Source: Staphylococcus caprae (lineage in GTDB: Bacteria > Bacillota > Bacilli > Staphylococcales > Staphylococcaceae). From it: a stretch of 64,000 bases of DNA. Where the stretch lies: assembly GCF_002902725.1 (NCBI RefSeq), contig NZ_PPRT01000021.1, positions 1 through 64,000 on the forward strand. The letters are read 5' to 3'. Both the position numbers and the translations under genes were made by a program. Within the stretch, counting starts at the first letter, position 1. Every line of letters begins with the position of its first letter. Below are positions 8,474 to 17,652 of this stretch, one piece after another. The notes below the pieces were generated by a model. The model was not told the DNA's origin. It saw only the letters and a program-made list of their open reading frames with translations, and searched no databases.

Positions 8474-9772
8474 CTAATGTTTGGCCATCTTCTTCTCACC
8501 TGGTTTAACAAAGCACATTGCTACAATACTAACGATTGAAGCGACAACTGCTGAGATAAACATTGTTGAATAACCATGTGTTGCAACGAGATAACCTGTT
8601 AAAGTTGGTGCAATCACAGTAGCGGTATTAACGAAGAAGTGTGTAATCCCTCCATATGTGCCGGTCTTATTTGGTGCTGTATCAATAATGACTGCCCAAT
8701 AAACAGCGTTTGGTAGGAAGATAAATGCGTTACCGAGCATCATCAGTATCATGACAGCGACAATACTATGTGTGAATGGAATAATTAAGAAACAGATTGC
8801 CGCACAAATCATGCCTGCAATTGAAAAATATGATCGTGCGATTCTTAAACTACCCGTCTTTTTACGGAGCCAATCGGACATTTGACCGCCGAAATAGGCA
8901 GTAAAACATGCGCCAATCCATGGAATCATTCCTAGATACCATAATGAATGGATTTGAAAATGATATTCATCTTGGAGATACTTTGGTGTCCAAGTCAAAA
9001 TGAGAAAGTTCACGTACTGGAATCCAAAGTAGCCAATCATATTCCCGACAAGTGTTGGACTTTTGAAAAAATGATACCATTTTTCACTTGCGTCTTCTGT
9101 TTCGACTGTTTTCTCGACATTTAGACTATCTTCCGTGGATCGGATTTCGTCTAACTCTTCTTCTGAAACCTTTTTATTATCTTCTGGGTAATCTGTAAAA
9201 ACCTTTGCCCAAATCATAACCCAGACTAGACCGAGAATCCCTAATAAAACAAAGAGTATACGCCAGTTCGCGACTGAAAGGAAACCTGACACAATCGGTG
9301 CAGTAATGAGTGCGCCTAATGGAACACCAATTAATCCTAAGGCTGATAATACGCCACGTTCTTTTGGCGCTGCCCAGTTGGCATTTGTTTTACTAATTGT
9401 TGAAAAGATTGGTCCTTCTGAGATACCGAAAAGTACGCGCAGTAAACCAAAACCTGCAAGTGCTGATCCTCCAAATACAGCTATACCGAGCTCACCCGCA
9501 AATGCCATAGCAATTTCAACGATTGACCATGCTGCGCCCGCTAAAATCCAAACAAATTTTGGTCCCTTTTTATCTGCTGTAATTCCACCTAGTAATGAAC
9601 CAAACATATAACCGTAACCGAAGTAGCCTAGGATAGACCCCCAAGCAATATTGTCAAAGCCAAATTCCTTTATGATATCTTCTTGTGCATAAGAAATTGC
9701 GCCACGATCGATGTAATTAATCATTGTCATAATGACAATCATCGTAATAATAAAATATCGATAACGTTTCAT
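8474..9772 (-). CDS. MFS transporter, anion:cation symporter (ACS) type
   Basis: 432 residues with about 12 hydrophobic segments and a polar loop in the middle (around residues 200-225, rich in Glu). The first segment ends in NYIDRGAIS, typical of the ACS family that carries hexuronates, glucarate, galactonate and related organic anions. A longer frame from 9847 exists, but the ATG at 9772 has the SD GGGGTGGGGG and the extra part covers the cre site, so 9772 is the start. The substrate cannot be told. No catabolic gene is adjacent, so the pathway must lie elsewhere. A perfect CcpA site upstream indicates catabolite repression. Confidence 0.85.
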   Translation of the reverse strand: MKRYRYFIITMIVIMTMINYIDRGAISYAQEDIIKEFGFDNIAWGSILGYFGYGYMFGSLLGGITADKKGPKFVWILAGAAWSIVEIAMAFAGELGIAVFGGSALAGFGLLRVLFGISEGPIFSTISKTNANWAAPKERGVLSALGLIGVPLGALITAPIVSGFLSVANWRILFVLLGILGLVWVMIWAKVFTDYPEDNKKVSEEELDEIRSTEDSLNVEKTVETEDASEKWYHFFKSPTLVGNMIGYFGFQYVNFLILTWTPKYLQDEYHFQIHSLWYLGMIPWIGACFTAYFGGQMSDWLRKKTGSLRIARSYFSIAGMICAAICFLIIPFTHSIVAVMILMMLGNAFIFLPNAVYWAVIIDTAPNKTGTYGGITHFFVNTATVIAPTLTGYLVATHGYSTMFISAVVASIVSIVAMCFVKPGEKKMAKH

Positions 9773-9832
9773 TGTATCCCCCACCCCTTTATTTGAAACA
9801 TCTCTTCCGTGTAAGTCTATCATAAAAATGTG

Positions 9833-9846
9833 TGTAAGCGCTAACA
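9833..9846 (-). promoter_or_regulatory. CcpA cre site before the MFS transporter gene
   Basis: TGTAAGCGCTAACA (plus-strand reading) fits the consensus TGWAANCGNTNWCA at every position. It lies 60 bases upstream of the chosen ATG, where it would overlap the promoter or early transcript, so repression by glucose is predicted. Confidence 0.75.
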
Positions 9847-10012
9847 ATATTTTAAATTTTCTGACTGTTAGGTTGGTTTGATTACATGCAAATCGTTGAT
9901 ATTAGTAGGATTAATCAATTTTTCTATTTTTTTATTTTTAGTTCATTTTATATTTAAAGATTTTATTATGTTACAATATTTGTAAAATAAATTTAAACTT
10001 AAGAGGTATTGA

Positions 10013-11503
10013 ATGTTTTATTTTGTAGGAAATAATATAGGTCAAAAAATCACTGGTATAGAAAAAGCTATTATTAATCGTTTAAATCTTTTTAAAGAAT
10101 ATCATTATTCAGCAAGAATTGTGCTACTAGCATGGAATCGTTATTTAACAGATACGGCTTCAAATTATATAACTAATGAAGATTACATTAATATGTATGA
10201 TTATTTACAAGAATCAACAAATGTGATGTCTATATTTAGTAAAAATTGGTTACATTATTGGGAAGAAGAATGTGGCTATACTGTTAGAGATGTGCACCAA
10301 GCGAACGATGTGCGGGTGTATGATGGTGAAAACTTTATTATGTACGCTCATTTTAGTGATGACACACTACGAAAAATTGATTATATCAACTATTTTGATA
10401 CATCTCGTAGAAAAATTAAACGAGAACTCTATGATACGCGCGGATTTTTAAGTTGTACAAGAATTTTATCAACAGATCAAAAAATACAATCAGAGTTTTA
10501 TCATTCTCCAAGTGGCGAAGTAAAAATTGAAAAGTACTATGATATTGATTCAAATGAACCTAACGTAGCAAAGAAAATACTATTGAATTACTGTGAAAGA
10601 GTCTTATTTTTCAATAATGACAATGAATTAGGTGCATTTTTCATAGAAAAATTATATCAAAATGGCGATGTATTCTTTAGTGATAGAAATTTAATTACAT
10701 CACATGTTTTCAATTCAGTATCAAACACTATTCCTGTAGTCGCTGTTTTACATAGTACGCATGTCAAAGATATCAGCGATTTAGAACACTCTCGTATAAA
10801 AAATGTGTATAAAGGTGTGTTCGACCATTTAGGGCGTTATCGTGCAATCGTTGTTTCGACACAACAACAAAAAGAAGATGTGAGCCATAGAATTCGTGAT
10901 GTGATCCCTGTTTATGCGATTCCTGTAGGCTTTTCAGAGGAGGCGGCCGAGTCTAACTTCGGTTATCAGAATCAAAAATTAATATCAGTGGCGAGATATT
11001 CTCCTGAAAAACAATTAGAACAACAGGTTCGACTTGTAAATAAATTAAAAGATGAATTTCCTCATATTGAATTACATTTATATGGATTTGGTGCTGAAGA
11101 AAGAAAACTAAAAGATTTAATTCAAGAATATCATTTAAATAATCATGTATTCCTAAGAGGTTTTATTAATGATTTGTCTGATGAGTTCAAGACGGCATAT
11201 GTAAGTTTGGTAACAAGTAATATGGAAGGTTTTTCATTAGCGTTATTAGAATCGCAATCACATGGTGTACCTACGATTAGCTATGATATTAAATATGGAC
11301 CAAGCGAATTAATTATCAATGATTATAACGGATTACTCGTTAATTTTAATGATGAGAATCAGCTATATGAAAAGGTTAGAAATTTACTTTTAAATCCTGA
11401 ATTACAAAAAATGTATTCCAAAAACAGTATTGAAACGTCACAAAATTATAGTAAAGACGCCATTATAAAAAGATGGGAACAGCTATTAAGTTTATTTAAC
11501 TAG
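10013..11503 (+). CDS. SdgB-like glycosyltransferase (GT4), predicted to modify SD-repeat adhesins
   Basis: 496 residues. The opening MFYFVGNNIGQKITGIEKA and the early part resemble, from memory, S. aureus SdgA/SdgB, which add N-acetylglucosamine to serine-aspartate repeats of Sdr and Clf proteins. The C-terminal half is a GT4 Rossmann domain: ISVARYSPEKQ near 325, then NMEGFSLALLE with the EX7E pair, then DIKYGPSE. In S. aureus sdgA and sdgB follow sdrCDE at this place (between azo1 and folE2). Here no adhesin is adjacent and only one enzyme remains. SD AGAGGT precedes the ATG. TarM-type wall-teichoic-acid glucosyltransferase is the alternative. Cytoplasmic. Confidence 0.75.
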   Translation: MFYFVGNNIGQKITGIEKAIINRLNLFKEYHYSARIVLLAWNRYLTDTASNYITNEDYINMYDYLQESTNVMSIFSKNWLHYWEEECGYTVRDVHQANDVRVYDGENFIMYAHFSDDTLRKIDYINYFDTSRRKIKRELYDTRGFLSCTRILSTDQKIQSEFYHSPSGEVKIEKYYDIDSNEPNVAKKILLNYCERVLFFNNDNELGAFFIEKLYQNGDVFFSDRNLITSHVFNSVSNTIPVVAVLHSTHVKDISDLEHSRIKNVYKGVFDHLGRYRAIVVSTQQQKEDVSHRIRDVIPVYAIPVGFSEEAAESNFGYQNQKLISVARYSPEKQLEQQVRLVNKLKDEFPHIELHLYGFGAEERKLKDLIQEYHLNNHVFLRGFINDLSDEFKTAYVSLVTSNMEGFSLALLESQSHGVPTISYDIKYGPSELIINDYNGLLVNFNDENQLYEKVRNLLLNPELQKMYSKNSIETSQNYSKDAIIKRWEQLLSLFN

Positions 11504-11518
11504 TGGTATTGGACAGGC

Positions 11519-11552
11519 GGCTAAGGCATTATTTATTGTCTTAGCCTTTTTT
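11519..11552 (+). terminator. Terminator of the glycosyltransferase gene
   Basis: Stem GGCTAAGGC (11519-11527) with GTCTTAGCC (11538-11546), followed by six Ts. Confidence 0.85.
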
Positions 11553-11631
11553 AACATATGGGCAGTAGAGGGCTAAATTATGTTCCTATTCCCCCCTTTT
11601 TTAGAGGGATACTATTTGGAAATTTATGTTA

Positions 11632-11675
11632 CAAAAAACACTGCCAACAAAAGCAAAAGCTTTGTCGACAGTGTA
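11632..11675 (-). terminator. Terminator of the azo1-HAD unit
   Basis: A long imperfect stem, ACACTGCCAACAAAAGC against GCTTTGTCGACAGTGT (11639-11674), ends on the minus strand in six Ts (11632-11637). It lies about 60 bases past the azo1 stop. Confidence 0.8.
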
Positions 11676-11736
11676 TGAGGAACCTCTAGGAAATGGCGAT
11701 TGTAATAAATAGAGGAACCGTTCGCTATGATACTTT

Positions 11737-12303
11737 TTATTTCAAATGTTCATATGGACTATTATTTACAAATGAGACGATTTGGTCTACGAATAATTTT
11801 GCACGTAATTGGAATTCATTATCCTCTAAATATAATGTACCATCGTCCAATTTAGCATAATCTGAATCATGTGTAGCGATTTGCGTTGGTACGGCAATCC
11901 CTAATAAACTACGTACAATCACTCTTAAATGAGATAAAGGTTCTGAGCTTACTATGCCTCCACTATTACCAATTAGACCTACGGGTTTCATTTTAAAGTA
12001 ATCCATGTTGAGATGGTCGAGTGCATTTTTAAGAATTCCAGAATATGAACCATGATAATTAGGCGTTCCTAGAATGAAGAAATCAGCATTCATGGCCTTT
12101 TCTTGAAGATCTTTCACATTCTTCTTAATCTCATCAACCGCTTGAGTTGTACCTGAAAAGTCTAATTGATGAATAGGCGTTTCAGCTAAATCGAATATTT
12201 CAACATCCACCCCGTGTTCGTCTAATTGACCTGTAAGGTATTTAGCTAACGCGTTCGTATGTGAACCTACTCTAGCACTACCTACTATAATTAATCCTTT
12301 CAT
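11737..12303 (-). CDS. azo1: NADPH-dependent FMN reductase (Azo1-like)
   Basis: 188 residues with a flavodoxin-like fold. [13 protein letters not shown] near the N-terminus is the FMN phosphate loop, and [11 protein letters not shown] is the signature of NADPH-dependent FMN reductases. Staphylococcal Azo1 reduces azo dyes and quinones with NADPH. The gene lies 16 bases after the upstream HAD gene and shares its terminator, so the two form one operon. The physiological substrate is uncertain; it may supply reduced FMN or protect against quinones. SD AGAGGTG precedes the ATG. Confidence 0.88.
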   Translation of the reverse strand: MKGLIIVGSARVGSHTNALAKYLTGQLDEHGVDVEIFDLAETPIHQLDFSGTTQAVDEIKKNVKDLQEKAMNADFFILGTPNYHGSYSGILKNALDHLNMDYFKMKPVGLIGNSGGIVSSEPLSHLRVIVRSLLGIAVPTQIATHDSDYAKLDDGTLYLEDNEFQLRAKLFVDQIVSFVNNSPYEHLK

Positions 12304-12319
12304 TATTTACACCTCTTGT

Positions 12320-13195
12320 TTATGATAATTGATTTTCATCTTTTAAAAATTTCATAATTGCTTTACCGACGCCACTATTTTCATTTGTATCAGTGACATA
12401 CTTAGCCACAGCTTTCACTTCTGGTGCAGCATTATCCATGGCTACAGGGTAGCCTACTCTTTCTAGCATCGAAATATCATTTAAGTTATCTCCGAGTGCC
12501 ATGACATTCTCTAAGTCAATACCAAGTTGTTTAGCAATGGTCGCTAAGGCAATCCCTTTTTGTGCATCTGAATGCGTAATTTCTAAATTACCTCTTGAAG
12601 AAGAAGAAACGGCAAGATTAGGTGATTTGGCTAGTTCTTGACCTACAAGATCAATTTTTCCTAAATCAGAATCGAACGCTAAAATTTTCATAATCAATTC
12701 GCCAGGGATGTCTTCAATTTTGTCATAGTTATCTACAATTTTTAAAGTTCCATTATCGATACGTTTTTGAATACTATTTTTAATTTTTTCAACATCTGCT
12801 TTTTGACCGGCACGTTCAGCGATATCAATATATATTTCTAAATCTCTTTGAGGATCTTCTGTATAAATTCCTCTATTTGTATAGACTTGATAATAAATGT
12901 CTTCCTTCTTCAACGTAGTTGTAATCTTATTCACTAAGGAATGATTGAGATGAGACGTGCTCATGATATTGAACGTTTCGTCGCGAACTTCTGCTCCGTT
13001 CAGGCAGATATATGGTACTTTCAAATCTGTTTCAGCAACGGGTGTATTCGCTTCGTAAAAGGCACGTCCTGTTGCGATAACGACTGTAATACCGTGTTCT
13101 TGCGCAAATTTAATAGCTGCTTGATTTTCTGGAGTAATTTCATGTGCTGCATTAAGTAGCGTTCCATCCATATCTGTTGCAATTAACTTTATCAT
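12320..13195 (-). CDS. Cof-type HAD phosphatase
   Basis: 291 residues. HAD motif I is TDMDGT with nucleophile Asp8 and Asp10; the last motif is GDNLNDISML. The large insertion between motifs II and III is a C2B cap, the hallmark of the Cof/YidA group, which dephosphorylate sugar phosphates, flavin mononucleotide or pyridoxal phosphate. The conserved position upstream of azo1 is the same as in S. aureus. The association with an FMN-dependent enzyme makes a flavin-related role possible but unproven. The start has the SD GAGGT. Confidence 0.85.
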   Translation of the reverse strand: MIKLIATDMDGTLLNAAHEITPENQAAIKFAQEHGITVVIATGRAFYEANTPVAETDLKVPYICLNGAEVRDETFNIMSTSHLNHSLVNKITTTLKKEDIYYQVYTNRGIYTEDPQRDLEIYIDIAERAGQKADVEKIKNSIQKRIDNGTLKIVDNYDKIEDIPGELIMKILAFDSDLGKIDLVGQELAKSPNLAVSSSSRGNLEITHSDAQKGIALATIAKQLGIDLENVMALGDNLNDISMLERVGYPVAMDNAAPEVKAVAKYVTDTNENSGVGKAIMKFLKDENQLS

Positions 13196-13286
13196 TCATT
13201 GACCTCGTTTCTTCCTGTTTGAAGGTAATATTTATGTTTTATTTTTTGAAAAGGCGAACGTGAATAGTCACCTTTAATTTACACAG

Positions 13287-13808
<522 letters not shown>

Positions 13809-13859
13809 TCACTTATGGTACAATACTCAATGTCTATTTTAACATTTGGAGAAGTGAAT

Positions 13860-14477
13860 ATGAATAAACCATTTATTGCAATTGAAGGACCTATAGGTGT
13901 AGGTAAATCCTCACTTGCACACAAGCTCAGTCAGACGCTTAACTATTATGAAGAACGAGAAATTGTTGACGAAAATCCATTTCTCTCAGATTTTTATGAC
14001 GATATTGAAAAATGGAGTTTGCAAACTGAAATGTTCTTTTTGTGTAATAGATATAAACAAATTAGAGATCTTGAAGCGTTAGATCAAGGTGTTGTAAGTG
14101 ATTACCACATACATAAGAATAAAATTTTTGCGAGCAATACGTTAGATGAGAAAGAATTTGATAAATTCAGCCGTATTTATGATATTTTAACTGAGGATCT
14201 TGAAATGCCTAATATGATTATCTTTTTAGATGCAGATTTAGATATTTTGAAATCTAGAATAGCCAAACGTAATCGTGACTTCGAACATACGATTGAAGAT
14301 GATTATTTATTAACATTGAAAAAAGATTATAAAGCATATTATGAATCTTTAAAAAAGGAAGGCGCAAACGTGATCCTTATTGATACAACCGAGAAAGATT
14401 TTGTGGAAAATGATAACGATTATAAAGAAATTTTAGAATTAATAAAACCCATGATTGGAGATAGCAAAGATGAATAA
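13860..14477 (+). CDS. dgk: Deoxyguanosine kinase
   Basis: 205 residues of the deoxynucleoside kinase family. The P-loop GPIGVGKS is at 10-17. The frame is open from 13794, but the ATG at 13860 has the SD GGAGAAG and begins the conserved MNKPFIAIEG, so it is the start. In B. subtilis the first gene of this pair is dGK and the second dCK/dAK; the same order is assumed here. It phosphorylates purine deoxynucleosides for salvage. The last eight bases overlap the next gene, so the two are coupled. Specificity is inferred from gene order, not from residues. Confidence 0.85.
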   Translation: MNKPFIAIEGPIGVGKSSLAHKLSQTLNYYEEREIVDENPFLSDFYDDIEKWSLQTEMFFLCNRYKQIRDLEALDQGVVSDYHIHKNKIFASNTLDEKEFDKFSRIYDILTEDLEMPNMIIFLDADLDILKSRIAKRNRDFEHTIEDDYLLTLKKDYKAYYESLKKEGANVILIDTTEKDFVENDNDYKEILELIKPMIGDSKDE

Positions 14478-15135
14478 TTTTGGCATTCCTCAAAATGCAG
14501 TGATTACGATTGCAGGTACTGTAGGTGTAGGTAAATCTACATTAACGCAAGCACTTGCTGACAAATTAAATTTTAAAACTTCTTTTGAAAATGTTGATCA
14601 TAATCCTTACTTAGATAAGTTTTATCACGACTTCGAACGTTGGAGTTTTCACCTACAAATATACTTTTTAGCGGAACGTTTCAAGGAACAAAAACGTATG
14701 TTTGAATATGGTGGCGGGTTTGTGCAAGACCGCTCTATCTATGAAGATGTTGATATCTTTGCGAAAATGCACGAAGAACAAGGTACAATGAGTCAGGAAG
14801 ATTACCATACATACGCAGAATTATTTAATGCTATGGTAATGACACCTTATTTTCCAAAACCAGATGTACTGATTTATTTAGAATGTGATTATGACGAGGT
14901 CATTGACCGTATTAAGCAACGTGGTCGTGACATGGAAATCAATACAGATCCAGAATATTGGAAGAAGTTATTTAAACGTTATGAAGATTGGATTAACAAT
15001 TTCAATGCGTGTCCTGTCGTGCGAGTCAATATCAATGAGTATGATATTCATGAAGATTTCGATTCATTAGACCCAATTATTGAGAAAATTGCACACATCA
15101 TACAGACACATCGAAATGTAGATACAAGATCGTAA
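14470..15135 (+). CDS. dck: Deoxyadenosine/deoxycytidine kinase
   Basis: 221 residues. The P-loop GTVGVGKST is at 16-24, and the QDRSIYED segment matches the DRS substrate-binding motif of the family. It phosphorylates dAdo and dCyd (B. subtilis Dck). The ATG at 14470 lies seven bases behind GGAG inside the dgk end. It forms a two-gene salvage operon with dgk. A small hairpin follows (15144-15168) without a T run, so termination may be inefficient. Confidence 0.87.
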   Translation: MNNFGIPQNAVITIAGTVGVGKSTLTQALADKLNFKTSFENVDHNPYLDKFYHDFERWSFHLQIYFLAERFKEQKRMFEYGGGFVQDRSIYEDVDIFAKMHEEQGTMSQEDYHTYAELFNAMVMTPYFPKPDVLIYLECDYDEVIDRIKQRGRDMEINTDPEYWKKLFKRYEDWINNFNACPVVRVNINEYDIHEDFDSLDPIIEKIAHIIQTHRNVDTRS

Positions 15136-15166
15136 AACGACTTGAAACATAGTTCATATCCTATGT

Positions 15167-15195
15167 TTGACAACCATATAAATTAAATATACGTT
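15167..15195 (+). promoter_or_regulatory. Promoter of the TPP-riboswitch operon
   Basis: A consensus TTGACA (15167-15172) is followed 17 bases later by TACGTT (15190-15195), a weak -10. Placement just before the aptamer fits a leader transcript starting near 15202. Confidence 0.5.
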
Positions 15196-15213
15196 AATAT
15201 TACAAGTTAATTA

Positions 15214-15301
15214 TTTGCACTAGGGGTGTTTTTTAACTGAGATGGAGACAATCCAAACCCTTTGAACCTGAACTAGTTCGAACTAGCGTAGGAAAGTGTG
15301 G
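15214..15301 (+). promoter_or_regulatory. Thiamine pyrophosphate (TPP) riboswitch aptamer
   Basis: All conserved parts of the THI box are in order: CACTAGGGGTG, then ACTGAGA, then CCCTTTGAACCTGA, a CTAG-TTCGAA-CTAG stem-loop, and TAGCGTAGGAAAG closing with GTG. The one deviation is an A where most copies have the third G of AGGGAAG. The aptamer is followed by a terminator (15346-15384), so thiamine pyrophosphate should cause early termination. The downstream genes are an SDR and a flavin monooxygenase. Confidence 0.95.
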
Positions 15302-15345
15302 ACATCAATCTTACCATTAAACTGTTTTAATATTTAATCACTAAG

Positions 15346-15384
15346 ATGCACAACTTTTCTTACGGAAGGGTTGTGCATTTTTTT
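15346..15384 (+). terminator. Riboswitch expression-platform terminator
   Basis: A perfect 9-bp stem, ATGCACAAC (15346-15354) with GTTGTGCAT (15370-15378), continues into a run of six or more Ts. It lies 45 bases after the TPP aptamer and 34 bases before the SDR start, so it acts inside the leader. Confidence 0.9.
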
Positions 15385-15417
15385 ACCTAATTACAATTAT
15401 TTTATTGGAGGATTATT

Positions 15418-16170
15418 ATGTCAAAAACAGCAATCGTTACAGGAAGCAGTCGTGGCCTAGGCGCTAAAATCGCTCAAACATTAATTGAGAAAGGTTATAA
15501 TGTCGTCGTCAATTACAAGCAGAGTAAAGAAAAAGCCGAAGCGTTAATTGAACATATAAGTGATGAAAAAGCCATCGCAATTCAAGCAGATGTGACGTGT
15601 CGTGATGAAGTTAAACAAATGATTGAAACAGCTACAGCACACTTTGGAAACATCGATATTGTGATTAATAATGCGTTAGTTAACTTTAAATTTGATCCTA
15701 ATCAACAAAAAAGTTTCAAAGATTTAACATGGGATGATTACCAACAACAACTGGACGGCACTTTAAAAGCTGCATTCAATGTCACTCAAAGTGTCATTCC
15801 GCAATTTATCAACCAGCAAGATGGCAGAATTATAAATATCGGCACAAATTTATATCAAAATCCTGTAGTTCCTTATCATGAATATACTACTGCAAAGGCT
15901 GGCTTGATAGGATTCACACGTAACATTGCAGCAGAGTTAGGACAATATGGGATTACTGCAAATGTCGTTTCTGGAGGATTATTAAAAACAACAGACGCAA
16001 GTGCAGTCACGACACCTGAAGTATTTGATTTAATTGCTCAAACTACACCTTTAAAAAAGGTAACTACACCACAAGATGTAGCAAATATGGTGGCCTATTT
16101 GGCATCAGATGAAGCTCGTGGCATCACTGGTCAAAATATTACAGTTGATGGCGGATTAACAATGAATTAA
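15418..16170 (+). CDS. Short-chain dehydrogenase/reductase under TPP control
   Basis: 250 residues, classical SDR length. The cofactor loop TGSSRGLG is at 8-15, and the catalytic Tyr156 and Lys160 are in EYTTAK. Two usual positions are changed: the NNAG motif reads NNAL (84-87), and the catalytic serine, 13 residues before the tyrosine, is Thr143. SDRs reduce or oxidise carbonyl and hydroxyl groups with NAD(P)H. It resembles FabG in outline, but the control by a TPP riboswitch and the flavin monooxygenase 57 bases downstream argue for a thiamine-related small molecule rather than fatty acids (inference). SD GGAGGA precedes the ATG. Confidence 0.88.
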   Translation: MSKTAIVTGSSRGLGAKIAQTLIEKGYNVVVNYKQSKEKAEALIEHISDEKAIAIQADVTCRDEVKQMIETATAHFGNIDIVINNALVNFKFDPNQQKSFKDLTWDDYQQQLDGTLKAAFNVTQSVIPQFINQQDGRIINIGTNLYQNPVVPYHEYTTAKAGLIGFTRNIAAELGQYGITANVVSGGLLKTTDASAVTTPEVFDLIAQTTPLKKVTTPQDVANMVAYLASDEARGITGQNITVDGGLTMN

Positions 16171-16227
16171 TGTCTCAATTTTTCGAGTCATTCTTTATTA
16201 AAATAGAGAGACAAAGAGGTGTCATAA

Positions 16228-17529
16228 TTGGAAGAATCTCGTGAACTTAACATAGGTGTTTTACTTTATGGATGTGGACATCATCAAGCAGCATGGCGAA
16301 TGGATGATTCGTATATAGAACAAATCGGAGACATATCGTACTATCAGCATCTGGCTCAAATTGCTGAAAAAGGATATTTTGATGTTGTATTTTTTGCAGA
16401 TAATCAAGCTTTTAATGCAAGTGATGATACAACGTTGCCTGCGTTTTGGTTTGACCCTATCATTAATTTAACCGCAATTGCTCAAGTGACCTCTCATGTT
16501 GGTTTGGTACCCACAATCTCTAGCACCTTTTCAAATCCATTTACAGCAGCACGACAATTACTCAGTCTAGATCATATAACTCAAGGTCGAGTGGGATGGA
16601 ACTTAGTCACATCTATGACCGATGCAGAAGCTCAAAATCACAGTCTTAAAAAGTTACCAGAAAGATCTGAACGTTATAAAAAAGCGGATGAATTTGCGTC
16701 AGTCATGAACCAATTGTTTACATCATGGTCAACTTCATCTTTCGTTCCTAACAGACAGGACGATAAAATACTAGAATCTAACGATATTCAACCTTTCAAT
16801 CATAAAGATGACAACTTTCAAGTACGTGGGCCATTAACAACGCCACAAAGCCCTCAAGGAAAACCAATATCTATGCAGGCCGGTGCCTCTAAAGAAGGTG
16901 TCGCACTAGCCGCAAAATATGCTGATGCTGTTTATTCTGTCTCTTGGAATATTGAACAAGCACGTGCTTACCGTGACAAATTGTCTGATGCCATTGCTAA
17001 AAGTGAAAACCCAAATAGAACCATCAAAATTTTTCCTGGTTTAGTTACGTACGTGGCAGAGACACACGAGCAAGCAATGGCTAAAAAAGCAGAATTAGAT
17101 CGTTACCTACCTATTGAAGATGCCTTAAAGCAATTGAGCTTTTTCGTTCAACAAGATTGTTCAAATTGGGAACTGGATCAACCTGTACCAGACTTACCAC
17201 CTGTTGAAGCGTTCAAAGGCCCCGTTGGCCGTTATGAAACCGTGCTCGCCATTATTGAAGACAAACAACCTACTGTACGCGAATTACTAGGATATTTGAG
17301 TGCGGGAGGTGGCCATCTTACTCTAATAGGTACACCCGAAGAAATTGTAGATACCATGGAGAAATGGATAGATGAAGGCGTCGCTGATGGTTTTAATCTT
17401 ATGCCACCTTCTTTACCTTATAGTTTAGAAGATTTTGTGGAATTGATTGTACCTGAATTACAAAAACGTGGACGATTCAGAAGTGCTTATCAAGATGAAA
17501 CCTTCCGTATGCGTTTAGGATTAGAATAA
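16228..17529 (+). CDS. Luciferase-like flavin-dependent monooxygenase (NtaA/SnaA/DszA type)
   Basis: 433 residues from a TTG start eight bases after AGAGGTG. It is a TIM-barrel of the bacterial luciferase superfamily. Stretches such as YFDVVFFADNQAF, GRVGWNLVTS and MQAGASKEG are typical of the NtaA/SnaA/DszA branch, which uses reduced FMN and oxygen to oxidise nitrogen- or sulphur-containing compounds. It needs a separate flavin reductase; none is in the operon, although azo1 lies about 4 kb away. It is the second gene of the TPP-riboswitch unit. The substrate is unknown; an oxidised or degraded thiamine part is a reasonable guess only. Confidence 0.88.
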   Translation: MEESRELNIGVLLYGCGHHQAAWRMDDSYIEQIGDISYYQHLAQIAEKGYFDVVFFADNQAFNASDDTTLPAFWFDPIINLTAIAQVTSHVGLVPTISSTFSNPFTAARQLLSLDHITQGRVGWNLVTSMTDAEAQNHSLKKLPERSERYKKADEFASVMNQLFTSWSTSSFVPNRQDDKILESNDIQPFNHKDDNFQVRGPLTTPQSPQGKPISMQAGASKEGVALAAKYADAVYSVSWNIEQARAYRDKLSDAIAKSENPNRTIKIFPGLVTYVAETHEQAMAKKAELDRYLPIEDALKQLSFFVQQDCSNWELDQPVPDLPPVEAFKGPVGRYETVLAIIEDKQPTVRELLGYLSAGGGHLTLIGTPEEIVDTMEKWIDEGVADGFNLMPPSLPYSLEDFVELIVPELQKRGRFRSAYQDETFRMRLGLE

Positions 17530-17560
17530 AGCAAAACGTTAAAGCGCAACTAAGATATTT

Positions 17561-17648
17561 TAAAAAGCGTGGTCTTTTTCTTGAGTCTGTACTGTACCCA
17601 AAAGTTGTACTTTGGTTTAGTATAGTGATTCAAGTTCCCACGCTTTTC
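17561..17648. terminator. Long imperfect inverted repeat between convergent genes
   Basis: Outer arms AAAAGCGTGG and CCACGCTTTT (about 17562-17571 and 17637-17646) enclose paired segments CTTGAGTC/GATTCAAG and TACTGTACCCAAA/TTTGGTTTAGTA. It folds into one rod of nearly 90 bases and probably ends both convergent transcripts. No transposase or direct flanking repeat is seen. Confidence 0.6.
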
Positions 17649-17652
17649 TATA

